This document shows positions 16,929 to 25,306 of a DNA stretch of 64,000 nucleotides, piece after piece (position 1 is the first letter of the stretch; every line of letters starts with the position of its first letter). The position numbers were made by a program, and so were the translations under genes. A model generated the notes under the pieces. The model was given only the letters and a program-made list of their open reading frames with translations, was not told the origin of the DNA and ran no database searches. The DNA lies in the NCBI GenBank assembly GCA_001801085.1, contig MGWR01000050.1:1-64000 (forward strand), read 5' to 3'. The DNA comes from Gallionellales bacterium GWA2_60_142 (GTDB lineage: Bacteria; Pseudomonadota; Gammaproteobacteria; Burkholderiales; Gallionellaceae).

Positions 16929-16932
16929 CGAT

Positions 16933-17649
16933 TTAGATCCGGCAGACGCCGAAGTTGCCGCGCGGAATGTCGCTCAGGACGGGGCGGGGTTCGTCCAGCT
17001 GGAAGAATTCCATGCGCAGTTCAATGCGGCGGCTCTCTTCCAGCGAGGCCCTGGCGGAGTTGAAGGAGTAGCCGCCCACCAGAAACAGGTCGCGCACCTG
17101 CTCCTGTTCCTCCGGGCTCAGCCGGTGCTGCTGGGCCGGCTGCGGGGAGAGCAGCACGCACAGCACGCGCTGGCTGCGTTGCAGGCTGAGGTTCAGGTTC
17201 AGCAGGTAATCGCCGCGCTGGTCGGCAAAGCCTTCGGCGACGATGCGCTTGATCCACTTCTGGCCGAGCTGTTCGCGCGAGATGATCAGGATCTCGGAAA
17301 CGAACTGGCTCAAATATTGAGCCTGCTCGGAGGAGAGGTTGGAGCTGCCGGTGTCGAAGCGCGCGCGGTCGCCGAAGTCGATCACGTTGCGGTTTCTGTC
17401 GATGGAGATGCCGGGGTAGCGCTCGGCGGCCTGCTCGATCTTGTTCAGCAGCTCGTCGATTTCCTTTTCGCGTTGCGCCTTCGCCTGGTCGGTCGCCGAG
17501 ACCTCGTTGGTTATTGCCAGCAGCGCGACGCTCATTACCAGCAGGAACATCACCATCAGCGCGGTCATCAGGTCGGCGAACGAGATCCAGAACGGCTTCT
17601 CGCCCTCGTCCTTGTTGCGGTTGGCTTGCACCAGGAATTTGCTGAACAT
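16933..17649 (-). CDS. zorB: ZorB-like MotB/OmpA-type stator protein
   Basis: A 238-residue inner-membrane protein. A single helix (about 24-47) follows PFWISFADLMTALMVMFLL, whose Asp26 sits where MotB-type stators carry the proton-relay aspartate. After a helical linker, residues about 95-220 form an OmpA-like peptidoglycan-binding domain (RIVAEGFADQRGDYLLNLNL, SLQRSQRVL). With ZorA it would form an H+ or Na+ driven rotary complex anchored to the wall. The C-terminus is slightly longer than simple MotB plugs. It starts nine bases after zorA and is followed four bases later by zorC. Confidence 0.86.
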   Translation of the reverse strand: MFSKFLVQANRNKDEGEKPFWISFADLMTALMVMFLLVMSVALLAITNEVSATDQAKAQREKEIDELLNKIEQAAERYPGISIDRNRNVIDFGDRARFDTGSSNLSSEQAQYLSQFVSEILIISREQLGQKWIKRIVAEGFADQRGDYLLNLNLSLQRSQRVLCVLLSPQPAQQHRLSPEEQEQVRDLFLVGGYSFNSARASLEESRRIELRMEFFQLDEPRPVLSDIPRGNFGVCRI

Positions 17650-17658
17650 GTTGCGGCC

Positions 17659-19608
17659 TTACAGGCTGGTGGCCGCATCCAGGGTGCTTTCCAGCTCCTG
17701 GATGCCTTCGCGCAGCAGTTTCACCGAGTCGGACAGCGCCTGGTGGAAATCGCGGTTCGCTTCGCCGACTGCCTTGATCATGCCGTCGCTGAAGGATTCG
17801 TGCGCCGTGCCTATCACTTCGGAGACCTTCGCCAGATAGGTCTCCGCTTCTTTCTGCGCTTCGACCAGCTTCTCCGTGGCAGCTTCTATTCTGGCGATGA
17901 CGTTGCCGGACATCGATGCGTCGCGCTGCACCTGTTCGACCAGCAATTGCAGCGAACCCACCATGGCGATCATCGAATCGCGCGCGGCGTTGTAGTCGGC
18001 CAGCATGCCGCTCAGTCCCTTTGTCGCCGAGGCTACCGAACCCGCGGACTGGGTCAGCTGGTTGGCCAGCGCGGCCGACTTGTCCAGCGTCGCGGTGACG
18101 CCCTGACCGGCCTTGGCGAAATCCTTGGCCGCCAGATAGAGCGTGTCCGCGCCGTTGTTCAGTTTGGACATGGCGTCGCCGGTGGTGTTGCGCATCGCCA
18201 TGACGGCTGCTTTCATCTCGCCGACGGCGCGGTTCACGCCGTCCACCAGCGTGGCGGCCTGCTCGCCGAATTGGCCGACGAGGTGCTCGCTCTGTGTCGT
18301 CAGGTTTTGCTGTTGCTTCGCGCTGGCTTCGGTCGCCGAACGTACCTGCGTGCTCAGGCCATCGATCACCTTGCTCATGCGTTCGGACAGTTCCGCCAGC
18401 GTGTTTTGCAGTCTCTCCTGCGCTTCGTTCTGGGAATGCGCGCCGATCTGGCGCATCTGTTCGACGAATGAGCCGAGTTGTTCGTTCATGATGCGCTGTC
18501 TGGATTCCGCCGCGGCGATGGACTCCGCCAGTTGCTCGGCCATCGCCGAGGTGCTGCGCTGTCCTTCCGCGCCGACGTCGGCGGCCATGCGCTCCAGCGT
18601 CGCGACCGCGGCTTGCAGCGCGTCTATGGTCTGCTGCTGCAGGCTGTTGATGCCAGCCGCTTGTCCGCCGAACAGGTCTTTCATCTGGCTGCTGAAGTTC
18701 TCCAGCACGCCGGTCAGCATGGTCTGCACCGCCGACTCCTGCGAGTTGCTGGTGTTCTTCAGCGCATGGGCCATCTCCAGCAGCGGCGCTTTCATGGTTT
18801 CCTCGATGCTGGCCGCGATGCGGTCGCCCAGCGCCTGCGTGCCGGCGTTGGTCGCGGCGATTTGCCGCTCGGTCAGCTCGGTGAGTATCTGCTTGAGTTC
18901 GCCCTTGAGCAGGCCGGCATTCTGCGTGGCGGAGGTTTCCGTGGCCTTGACCAGCCGCGCCAGATATTCCTCGCCCGCGCCGCTCTCGAACAGACCATCC
19001 AGCAGTTGAACCAGTTTTTCGACCTTGGCGTTCAGGCGGGTGATCACCAGTTTCTCGATGAAGGTGAGGGACATCGCCAGCGTGATCGCTGCGGCGGAAA
19101 CGAGGAAGGCCTCGGATACGCCGTTCAGCAACTGGCTCAGGCTGGCGCGGACGATTACCGGGTTCTCGGAAACGTTGAACGACTGCAGGCCGAGCAGCAG
19201 GCCATAAAAGGTGCCGATGATGCCTATGCCGGTGAACAGCCCCGGCAGGTGTTTGAAAAAGTCCGCGCGCAGCGGGAGATCCACCAGGATGTCCGGGCGG
19301 AACACCATGCCTGCCGGCACGGTGGAGCGGAAGCGCGTCGCCTGCGCCTGTCCTTCGGCGCTCTGCTTGTGCAGCGTGTCCGCATATTCCTGCCACAAGT
19401 GTTTGAGGGTATTGGACTCGCGGAATATCTGGTCGATAGCGCCGTCGGGCTTGCCGTTCAGTGCTTCGAGCTTGCGGTTCGTCCGGGACAACTGCCGGGA
19501 GGCGATGAACGACGGTATCAGGAAGAAGAATACGAACGACAGAAGCAGCAGGCCGAGCAGGCCGGCGAAAATGTAGGTGTGCAGTGGCAGATTGGTGAGT
19601 GTAGACAT
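17659..19608 (-). CDS. zorA: ZorA-like MotA/ExbB-family motor protein with long cytoplasmic tail
   Basis: A 649-residue protein with three predicted membrane helices (about 11-34, 121-141 and 165-183) and the MotA/TolQ/ExbB core (LPGLFTGIGIIGTFYGLLLG, then SEAFLVSAAAITLAMSL). From about 190 to the end it is almost all alpha-helical, Ala/Gln/Ser/Glu-rich coiled coil, the long intracellular tail typical of ZorA and absent from ordinary MotA or ExbB. In Zorya the tail carries the membrane signal to cytoplasmic effectors. It is the first gene of the minus-strand zorABC operon. The 160-base gap to the divergent cyclase-FHA gene should hold both promoters. Confidence 0.87.
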   Translation of the reverse strand: MSTLTNLPLHTYIFAGLLGLLLLSFVFFFLIPSFIASRQLSRTNRKLEALNGKPDGAIDQIFRESNTLKHLWQEYADTLHKQSAEGQAQATRFRSTVPAGMVFRPDILVDLPLRADFFKHLPGLFTGIGIIGTFYGLLLGLQSFNVSENPVIVRASLSQLLNGVSEAFLVSAAAITLAMSLTFIEKLVITRLNAKVEKLVQLLDGLFESGAGEEYLARLVKATETSATQNAGLLKGELKQILTELTERQIAATNAGTQALGDRIAASIEETMKAPLLEMAHALKNTSNSQESAVQTMLTGVLENFSSQMKDLFGGQAAGINSLQQQTIDALQAAVATLERMAADVGAEGQRSTSAMAEQLAESIAAAESRQRIMNEQLGSFVEQMRQIGAHSQNEAQERLQNTLAELSERMSKVIDGLSTQVRSATEASAKQQQNLTTQSEHLVGQFGEQAATLVDGVNRAVGEMKAAVMAMRNTTGDAMSKLNNGADTLYLAAKDFAKAGQGVTATLDKSAALANQLTQSAGSVASATKGLSGMLADYNAARDSMIAMVGSLQLLVEQVQRDASMSGNVIARIEAATEKLVEAQKEAETYLAKVSEVIGTAHESFSDGMIKAVGEANRDFHQALSDSVKLLREGIQELESTLDAATSL

Positions 19609-19769
19609 GGTTCGCTGTGCGCTGATCGAATATAGGCCCGCAGGCCGGGGAATCGGCCGGAATTATGACGCAACTGCCGCATTCCGGTGTGGCTTTTGCC
19701 GACGATGCGATGTCGCCGGGCCGTTCCTGCCTTTATAATGCCGCCCCTGATTCATTTGGAACGACCAGT
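19609..19769. promoter_or_regulatory. Divergent promoter region between zorA and cyclase-FHA
   Basis: A clear TATAAT (19734-19739) lies about 30 bases before the preferred GTG start of the cyclase-FHA gene and probably drives it. No strong -35 box is obvious at the ideal spacing. The same 161 bases must contain the promoter of the zorABC operon on the other strand, so expression of the two units may be coordinated. Confidence 0.5.
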
Positions 19770-20678
19770 GTGAACGATACAACTCCAGCCGGGGCCAACC
19801 AGGAAAGAACGGTGCTGTTCGCCGATGTGAGCGGCAGCACGCGCCTGTACGAGGTGCTGGGCGACGCGCGCGCGTTCGCCGCGATTGATGCTTGTCTCGA
19901 TATCCTGCGCAAACTGACGGCGGCGCATTCCGGACATGTGGTCAAGACCATCGGCGACGAGATCATGGCGGTCTTTCCCGATGCGATGAACGCGGTGCAG
20001 GCCGCCTGCGAGATGCAGCTCGTCGTCAGTTCGCGCAAGCCGGTCGATAACGAGCGTGTGGCGATCCGTGTCGGCCTGCATCACGGCCCGGTGCTGGAGA
20101 GTGCCGACGACGTGTTCGGCGATACCGTCAATATCGCCGCGCGCATGGCGGAAGTCGCCAAGGCGCAGCAGATCATTACCACTGGCTCGACGGTAGCGTT
20201 GCTGCCCCCCATCGTGCGCGCCAGCACCCGCACGCTCAGCACCTTGGCTATCAAGGGCAAGGCCGACGACATCGAGGTGCGCGAGGTGATCTGGCAGGAA
20301 AGCGAAGATATGACCATGATGGTCGGCAATACCCAGTCGCACTCGGATGCCGAGCCGACGCTGAAGCTGATTCATCAGGGCGAGACCTTCATCGTGGACG
20401 CGGCGCATCCTTCGGTCACGATAGGGCGAGACGAGCGGGCCGATATCGTGATCCAGGATAGGCGCGCGTCGCGGATGCATGCCAGGATCGAGCGCCGCCG
20501 CGACAAGTTCGTTTTTGTGGATATCAGCTCCAACGGGAGCTACGTGATCGTCAAGAACGAAACCGAGATCCAGTTGCGCCGGGAAGAGTTCGTGCTGCGC
20601 GAAAGCGGCAGCATCAGCCTCGGACATCCTTACATCAAGGACCCCACCGAGGTAGTCGAGTTTTTCTGCCAGAGTTGA
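19770..20678 (+). CDS. Class III adenylate/guanylate cyclase fused to FHA domain
   Basis: A 302-residue cytoplasmic protein. Residues about 10-165 form a class III nucleotide cyclase: VLFADVSGSTRLYE and VKTIGDEIMAVF carry the two metal aspartates, and DTVNIAARM supplies the transition-state Asn and Arg. Residues about 190-300 form an FHA phosphothreonine-binding domain (VTIGRDERADIVI, ASRMHARIERR, ISSNGSYV). The GTG at 19770 is preferred because a TATAAT sits between it and the in-frame ATG at 19665. The neighbouring Ser/Thr kinase gene is convergent, 30 bases away, and could supply the phosphothreonine ligand. Whether cAMP or cGMP is made cannot be read here. Confidence 0.88.
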   Translation: MNDTTPAGANQERTVLFADVSGSTRLYEVLGDARAFAAIDACLDILRKLTAAHSGHVVKTIGDEIMAVFPDAMNAVQAACEMQLVVSSRKPVDNERVAIRVGLHHGPVLESADDVFGDTVNIAARMAEVAKAQQIITTGSTVALLPPIVRASTRTLSTLAIKGKADDIEVREVIWQESEDMTMMVGNTQSHSDAEPTLKLIHQGETFIVDAAHPSVTIGRDERADIVIQDRRASRMHARIERRRDKFVFVDISSNGSYVIVKNETEIQLRREEFVLRESGSISLGHPYIKDPTEVVEFFCQS

Positions 20679-20708
20679 GTTTTGCGCCGCCGATGAGCGG
20701 CAGGGGCG

Positions 20709-22478
20709 TTACGAGAAGAACAGGATCAGCCCGCCCAGCGCCAGCGCCGCCAGTACTGCGGCGATAGTCATGAGCATGCGGCGAGTTCGTTTGCGCTCCC
20801 GTGCGGCGCGTTCTTCAGCCTCTTTCCGGCGGCGTTCGGTGGCTTCGATGCGCCGATGGGCTTCTTCCAGTTCCTTGTCCCGTTTTTCCAGTTCGGCTTC
20901 CTGCTGGATATTCTCTTCGGCCACGGCGTTCATCTGCGTTTTCATCGCTTCTTTCCTGGAAAGAAGTTTCTTCTTTGCCTGTTGCTTGCGCAGCACTTCT
21001 TCCTCGAGCCTTTTCTTGTTCTCTTTCAGCATCCGGCGTTCTGCTTCGACGGCAGCTTCGCGCCGGGAAACGATTTCCACGAATTTGTGGGGATTCCGGG
21101 ATAACGAGGCCGACAAGTCCTGCACCCGCTGCACCTGTATCTGTTGGGCTTGCTCCGCAGAGTCCTGTTCGCGCTTGGCGGCCTCGACCATTCTGGCCTT
21201 TTCGGCTTCGTCTTTTATTTCCGCGATCTTGCGCGCCCAGCGTTCCTTTTCGGCGGCTTCCTGCTGGCGTCTGGCTTCGGCTTCGGCCTGGGCGCGGGCT
21301 TCCGCTTGCGCTCTTTCCGCTGCGGCTTGCTGCTCCGCTTTCCTGCGTTTTTTCTCCGCTTTTTCCGCATTCATCCGCGCTTCCTGCTGGAGGCGCGCTT
21401 GTTCGGCTACTTCCGTCAGCGCGGCGATGCGCCGGCGCGCCAGTTCCGCAAATTCTCCCGCAGGGTAGTCGCGCAGATAGCGCTGGAAGTCCGCCGTGTC
21501 GCGGCTGTTGGTGATGCGCTGCCATGCGTCGATGTCGTTTTTGCGTGCGGCTTCCGGCGAGACGGTGCGAGTCGGCAGTTTGATGGTGCCTTCGGGGCCG
21601 TATGCCTGATCGGCGACGGCCTTGGGCTTGGCGACCCCGGCCTCCTGGGAAGCAGGCAATGCGTGGCTAGCCAGCTTGAGCGCGGTCATGAATTCGGCCA
21701 CGGTCTGGTAGCGGTCTTCCGGTTTTTTCGCCATCGCCTTCTTCACCACCTCGTCCAGTTGCTCCGGAACGTTGGGGTTGATGCGCGACGGCGGGGTAGG
21801 CTCCTGATTGATGACCTGGTGCATGATGGAGATCACGCCGCCGGTGAATGGGCGCAGTCCGGTCAGGAATTGATACAGGATGACGCCGGTCGAGTAGATG
21901 TCCGCGCGCTGGTCCACCTCGATACCCATGAACTGTTCCGGCGACATGTAGGTCGGCGTGCCCATCACCGCGCCGACCTGGGTGAGCAGCGCCGAGTCGA
22001 TTTTGGCAATGCCGAAGTCCGCGATCTTGATCTTGCCTTCGCGGGTAATCAGGATGTTGGCCGGCTTGATGTCGCGATGCACGACGCCGTGCGTGTGCGA
22101 GTAATCGAGCGCATCGAGAATCTGCATCACGATGCGGACGCCGTCATGGAGGCTGAAGCTGTCCTCGCGGTCGAAGTAATCCTTGAGTTCCTTGCCGCGT
22201 ATCAGCTCCATCACGATGAAGGCCATGTCGTCGTCTTCGCCGTATTCGTAAATGGCGACGATCTTGGGATGCGACAGGCGGCCGGCGGCGCGGGCCTCGC
22301 GGCGGAAGCGGCTGAAGGCTTCTTCGGATTCTGACTTGTCTACCGACGACTTCAGGATGGTTTTGATGGCGACGGTGCGCTCGATCAGCGGATCGAAGGC
22401 CTCATAGACGACACCCATCGCTCCGCGGCCAAGTTCGCTCCGGATTTGATATTTGCCCAGCTTTTTCGGTTTTTCCAT
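20709..22478 (-). CDS. Membrane-anchored eukaryotic-like Ser/Thr protein kinase
   Basis: A 589-residue Hanks-type kinase. The kinase domain (about 9-270) has the glycine loop LGRGAMGVVYEA, the ATP-lysine in VAIKTIL, catalytic HRDIKPANIL, DFGIAK and the activation segment MGTPTYMSPEQF, all intact. A short helical linker (WQRITNSRDTADFQRYLRDY) precedes a long, charged Lys/Glu/Ala/Arg coiled coil (about 355-565), and a transmembrane helix (TIAAVLAALALGGLILFF) ends the protein. The extreme C-terminus would be just periplasmic; no PASTA sensor is present. It is convergent with the cyclase-FHA gene, suggesting a phospho-signalling pair near zorABC. Confidence 0.9.
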   Translation of the reverse strand: MEKPKKLGKYQIRSELGRGAMGVVYEAFDPLIERTVAIKTILKSSVDKSESEEAFSRFRREARAAGRLSHPKIVAIYEYGEDDDMAFIVMELIRGKELKDYFDREDSFSLHDGVRIVMQILDALDYSHTHGVVHRDIKPANILITREGKIKIADFGIAKIDSALLTQVGAVMGTPTYMSPEQFMGIEVDQRADIYSTGVILYQFLTGLRPFTGGVISIMHQVINQEPTPPSRINPNVPEQLDEVVKKAMAKKPEDRYQTVAEFMTALKLASHALPASQEAGVAKPKAVADQAYGPEGTIKLPTRTVSPEAARKNDIDAWQRITNSRDTADFQRYLRDYPAGEFAELARRRIAALTEVAEQARLQQEARMNAEKAEKKRRKAEQQAAAERAQAEARAQAEAEARRQQEAAEKERWARKIAEIKDEAEKARMVEAAKREQDSAEQAQQIQVQRVQDLSASLSRNPHKFVEIVSRREAAVEAERRMLKENKKRLEEEVLRKQQAKKKLLSRKEAMKTQMNAVAEENIQQEAELEKRDKELEEAHRRIEATERRRKEAEERAARERKRTRRMLMTIAAVLAALALGGLILFFS

Positions 22479-22741
22479 GGCGTTGTTTCTGTGCTGCTGT
22501 TTGCGTCGCGTCGCGAGCCGTTGTGCCTTGCTCGCGCCGAAGCATTATAGGCCACCATTTTGCCACGGACGGGGAGGTGATGAATCAACTCAAGGGAGTG
22601 TGTCCCTGTGAGATTGGGAAGTAACGCCATGTGTAACCATCCGGGAAGATGGCTCCCATAAAAGAAGAACTTGGGCCTCACGCATATTTGCCGAGAAAGT
22701 CCAGGTTCTGCATGGGGCGTTATCCGTTGTTCGTTTGCCCC
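22479..22741. other. Intergenic region with promoter of the kinase gene
   Basis: About 260 bases without a supported gene. On the minus strand a TATAAT (complement of 22545-22550) lies about 67 bases upstream of the kinase ATG and is the probable -10 element. The remainder (22560-22741) shows short imperfect hairpins but nothing I can name. Confidence 0.45.
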
Positions 22742-23473
22742 CTAGAACCTCTCGTTTTCGTCCAGATAGCGCCATTGTCCGATAGGCAGGTTGCCCAGTT
22801 TCACTTTGCCGATGCGGATGCGCTTCAGTCCGGTCACTTTCAGGCCCACCAGTTCGCACATGCGGCGGATCTGGCGTTTCTTGCCTTCGCGCAGCACGAA
22901 GCGCAACTGGTCTTCGTTCTGCCAGGTCACTTTCGCGGGCTTGAGGTATTCGCCGTCGAGCTTGAGACCGTGGCAGAGTTGCGCGAGTCCGCCGTCTTTC
23001 AACTGGCCCTGCACGCGCACCAGATATTCCTTGTCTACCGGCGAGTTCTCGCCGATGAGTTGTTTGGCGACGCGGCCGTCCTGGGTCAGCACCAGCAGGC
23101 CGGTGGAGTCGATGTCCAGCCGTCCGGCGGGGGCGAGGCCCAGCAACTGGCTGCGGTGGAATTTTAACGGCGACGGGTCTTCGCGCCAGTGGGTAGATTC
23201 GTCCAGCAGCGTGCTTGCCGGTTTGTAGTCGTGCTCGGCCTGGCCGGAAACATAGCCGACCGGTTTGTTGAGCAGGATGGTTACGCGCTCCTGCTGGATG
23301 TTCTGCGCCGCGCTGCGCAGGGTGATCTGCTGGTGCGGATAGACCTTGCTGCCGAGTTCGCTGACGGTTTCGCCGTCCACCTGCACCCAGCCTTTTTCGA
23401 TATAGCTGTCGGCTTCGCGGCGAGAACAGAGGCCGAGTTCGGACATGCGTTTAGACAGGCGGATTTTTTCCAT
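22742..23473 (-). CDS. rluF: RsuA/RluB/E/F-family 23S rRNA pseudouridine synthase
   Basis: A 243-residue pseudouridine synthase. An S4 RNA-binding domain (about 2-60, RLSKRMSELGLCSRREADSY) is followed by the catalytic domain with ILLNKPVGYVSG, then GLAPAGRLDIDSTGLLVLT, where the Asp of GRLDIDSTG is the nucleophile, and the C-terminal KKRQIRRMCELVGL motif. The overall pattern is closest to RluF, which modifies U2604 of 23S rRNA; RluE- or RluB-like activity cannot be excluded. The ATG at 23473 begins directly at the S4 domain; an upstream in-frame ATG would add unrelated sequence. It is divergent from lnt. Confidence 0.85.
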   Translation of the reverse strand: MEKIRLSKRMSELGLCSRREADSYIEKGWVQVDGETVSELGSKVYPHQQITLRSAAQNIQQERVTILLNKPVGYVSGQAEHDYKPASTLLDESTHWREDPSPLKFHRSQLLGLAPAGRLDIDSTGLLVLTQDGRVAKQLIGENSPVDKEYLVRVQGQLKDGGLAQLCHGLKLDGEYLKPAKVTWQNEDQLRFVLREGKKRQIRRMCELVGLKVTGLKRIRIGKVKLGNLPIGQWRYLDENERF

Positions 23474-23572
23474 GATGCGGGCGATTTGGTGGTTCGGGTC
23501 GCGATTTAACCACAAGTGCCGCGTCGGACGGAATCGGTTATTCTTTGTGCCCTCTTTGTGATCCGTCGTTAG

Positions 23573-25156
23573 ATGTCGCCATCCCTGAAATTTCTGCTCG
23601 TCGCATTCGCCGCCGGCCTGTCCTGCGTGGCCGGTTTCGCGCCGTTCGGTCTGTTCCCGATCCCGGTGCTGGCGCTCGCGGTGTTGTTCCATCTATGGGC
23701 AAAGGCCGAATCGCCGCGCGCGGCGGGATGGCTGGGCTTCGCATTCGGCCTCGGGCTGTTCGTCGCGGGCATAGGCTGGATCTACGTCGCGCTGCACGAC
23801 TACGGCGGCATGCCGTTGCCGCTGGCGGCCTTGGCGACGCTGCTGTTCGCGGCTTTTCTGGCGCTGCTTCCCGCGCTGGCCGGTTACGCGCAGGCGCGTC
23901 TGCCGAATGTGAATTTCTCCTGGTTCCGCAGCCCGGAAGAAGACAAACGCGCCCAGTCCGCAGGGCGCTTCGTCGTCCCCATGCAGGTCAGGCTGGGGGT
24001 GCTGATGCCTGCGATGTGGGTGCTGGTCGAATGGCTGCGCGGCACGCTTTTCACCGGCTTCCCCTGGCTGACACTGGGCTACGCGCACAGCGACGGTCCG
24101 CTGGCTGGATATGCGCCGCTGCTGGGTGTGTACGGTGTGTCGCTGATTGCGGCGGTCAGCGCTGGTTTGCTGGCCACGCTGTGGCGCGAGCGCTGGAACC
24201 GGCAGGGACGCATCGCGGTGGCGGTGCTGCTCTCACTGTGGGTCGGCGGCGCGGCGTTGCGCACCGTCGCGTGGACGCAGCCGCAGGGCGAACCGTTCAG
24301 CGTGGCGTTGGTGCAGGGCAACATCGCGCAGGATTTTAAGTTCAACGAAGACGCACTGGTCGGCACGCTGGAAACCTATCGCCGCTTAACGCTGCAAAGC
24401 GATGCGCGCCTGATCGTGTTGCCGGAAACGGCGATTCCGCTGTTGCGCCACGAAGTGCCCCTCAGCCTCGTCGAACAACTGGATGCGCATGCCGGACGAA
24501 ATGCCGGCGGCGTGTTGATCGGCGCCTTCGTGCGCGAGAATGATGCCTACCACAACAGCGTGTTCGCGCTGACGGGCGGCGGCGAGGCGGCAGAGCAGCG
24601 CTACCACAAGCAGCATCTGGTGCCGTTCGGCGAATTCATCCCGCTGCGGCCGCTGCTGGGCTGGTTCATCAACGGCGTGCTGAACATCCCGATGGGCGAC
24701 CTTGCCAGCGGCGGCAGGCAACAGGCGCTGCTGGAAGTCGCCGGCCAGCACATCGCCGCGAACATCTGCTACGAAGACGTGTTCGGCGAGGAGGTCATCC
24801 GCGCGCTGCCGCAGGCGAGCTTGCTGGTGAACTTCACCAACGACGCATGGTATGGCGATTCCTACGCCGCCGAGCAGCACAACCAGATCTCCCGCATGCG
24901 CGCGCTGGAAACCGGCCGCATGATGTTGCGCGCGACCAACACCGGCGTGACCTCGATCATCGGTGCGGACGGCCGGGTGCTGCAGCAATTGCCGCAGCAT
25001 GTCGAAGGGACACTGTCGGGCATGGCGCAGGGCTACGAGGGCGCCACGCCCTATGTGCGCTGGGGTAACGTCGCGACGATGCTGTTGTTGCTCGGTCTGC
25101 TGGGTTATGCGTGGCTGCGGCGCGAGCCATCGGTCGGTGGCGGCGGAGTGCGATAG
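23573..25156 (+). CDS. lnt: Apolipoprotein N-acyltransferase
   Basis: A 527-residue inner-membrane enzyme that adds the third acyl chain to the N-terminal cysteine of lipoproteins. Several N-terminal transmembrane helices (about 1-215) precede a nitrilase-fold domain with the expected catalytic triad context: Glu in VLPETAIPLL, Lys in YHKQHLVPFGEFIPL and Cys in NICYEDVFG. A C-terminal helix (MLLLLGLLGYAWL) closes the protein. It would serve the lipoproteins of this window, such as the secretin. In many proteobacteria lnt lies beside corC; that is not the case here. Confidence 0.95.
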   Translation: MSPSLKFLLVAFAAGLSCVAGFAPFGLFPIPVLALAVLFHLWAKAESPRAAGWLGFAFGLGLFVAGIGWIYVALHDYGGMPLPLAALATLLFAAFLALLPALAGYAQARLPNVNFSWFRSPEEDKRAQSAGRFVVPMQVRLGVLMPAMWVLVEWLRGTLFTGFPWLTLGYAHSDGPLAGYAPLLGVYGVSLIAAVSAGLLATLWRERWNRQGRIAVAVLLSLWVGGAALRTVAWTQPQGEPFSVALVQGNIAQDFKFNEDALVGTLETYRRLTLQSDARLIVLPETAIPLLRHEVPLSLVEQLDAHAGRNAGGVLIGAFVRENDAYHNSVFALTGGGEAAEQRYHKQHLVPFGEFIPLRPLLGWFINGVLNIPMGDLASGGRQQALLEVAGQHIAANICYEDVFGEEVIRALPQASLLVNFTNDAWYGDSYAAEQHNQISRMRALETGRMMLRATNTGVTSIIGADGRVLQQLPQHVEGTLSGMAQGYEGATPYVRWGNVATMLLLLGLLGYAWLRREPSVGGGGVR

Positions 25157-25212
25157 TATTTGCGTATAATCGCCAGTTATTGAGTCGGCCATTAAATAGA
25201 TTGAAATGAACG

Positions 25213-25254
25213 CCGCGCTGTAGGCTGGCGGTGAGCAACGCGAACCCCAGCATA
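25213..25254. repeat. REP-like hairpin downstream of lnt
   Basis: The stretch contains GCTGG and CCAGC arms around GCGGTGAGCAACGCGAACC, resembling intergenic REP elements of the 'GTAGGCTGG...CCAGC' type. It lies between lnt and the TonB-dependent receptor gene and could act as a weak terminator. I considered a riboswitch and saw no conserved core. Confidence 0.4.
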
Positions 25255-25284
25255 GGTGAGGTCGGCAAATGTTCTGGCCGAATC

Positions 25285-25290
25285 TATAAT
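25285..25290 (+). promoter_or_regulatory. Probable -10 box of the TonB-receptor operon
   Basis: TATAAT at 25285-25290 sits 16 bases ahead of the receptor ATG, giving a very short leader. No good -35 is visible. Another TATAAT lies at 25165-25170. Confidence 0.4.
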
Positions 25291-25306
25291 TTAATTAATC
25301 CACCAG

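Noticed and set aside
17021-19396. A 791-codon open frame on the minus strand overlapping zorA and zorB
   Set aside because: It is a GC-rich shadow in a different frame: Arg/Gly/Ala/Pro-rich, no domain, while the zorA and zorB frames show clear families.
17659-19608. Flagellar MotA or ExbB/TolQ assignment for the ZorA-like gene
   Set aside because: The long helical cytoplasmic tail and the linked OmpA-type ZorB and EH-signature genes fit ZorA; no flagellar, tol or tonB genes are near.
20709-22478. PASTA-type cell-wall kinase
   Set aside because: The membrane helix is at the extreme C-terminus with no extracellular repeats.
25160-25306. Riboswitch ahead of the TonB-dependent receptor
   Set aside because: No cobalamin-box, TPP or c-di-GMP core could be recognised; the hairpin resembles a REP element.
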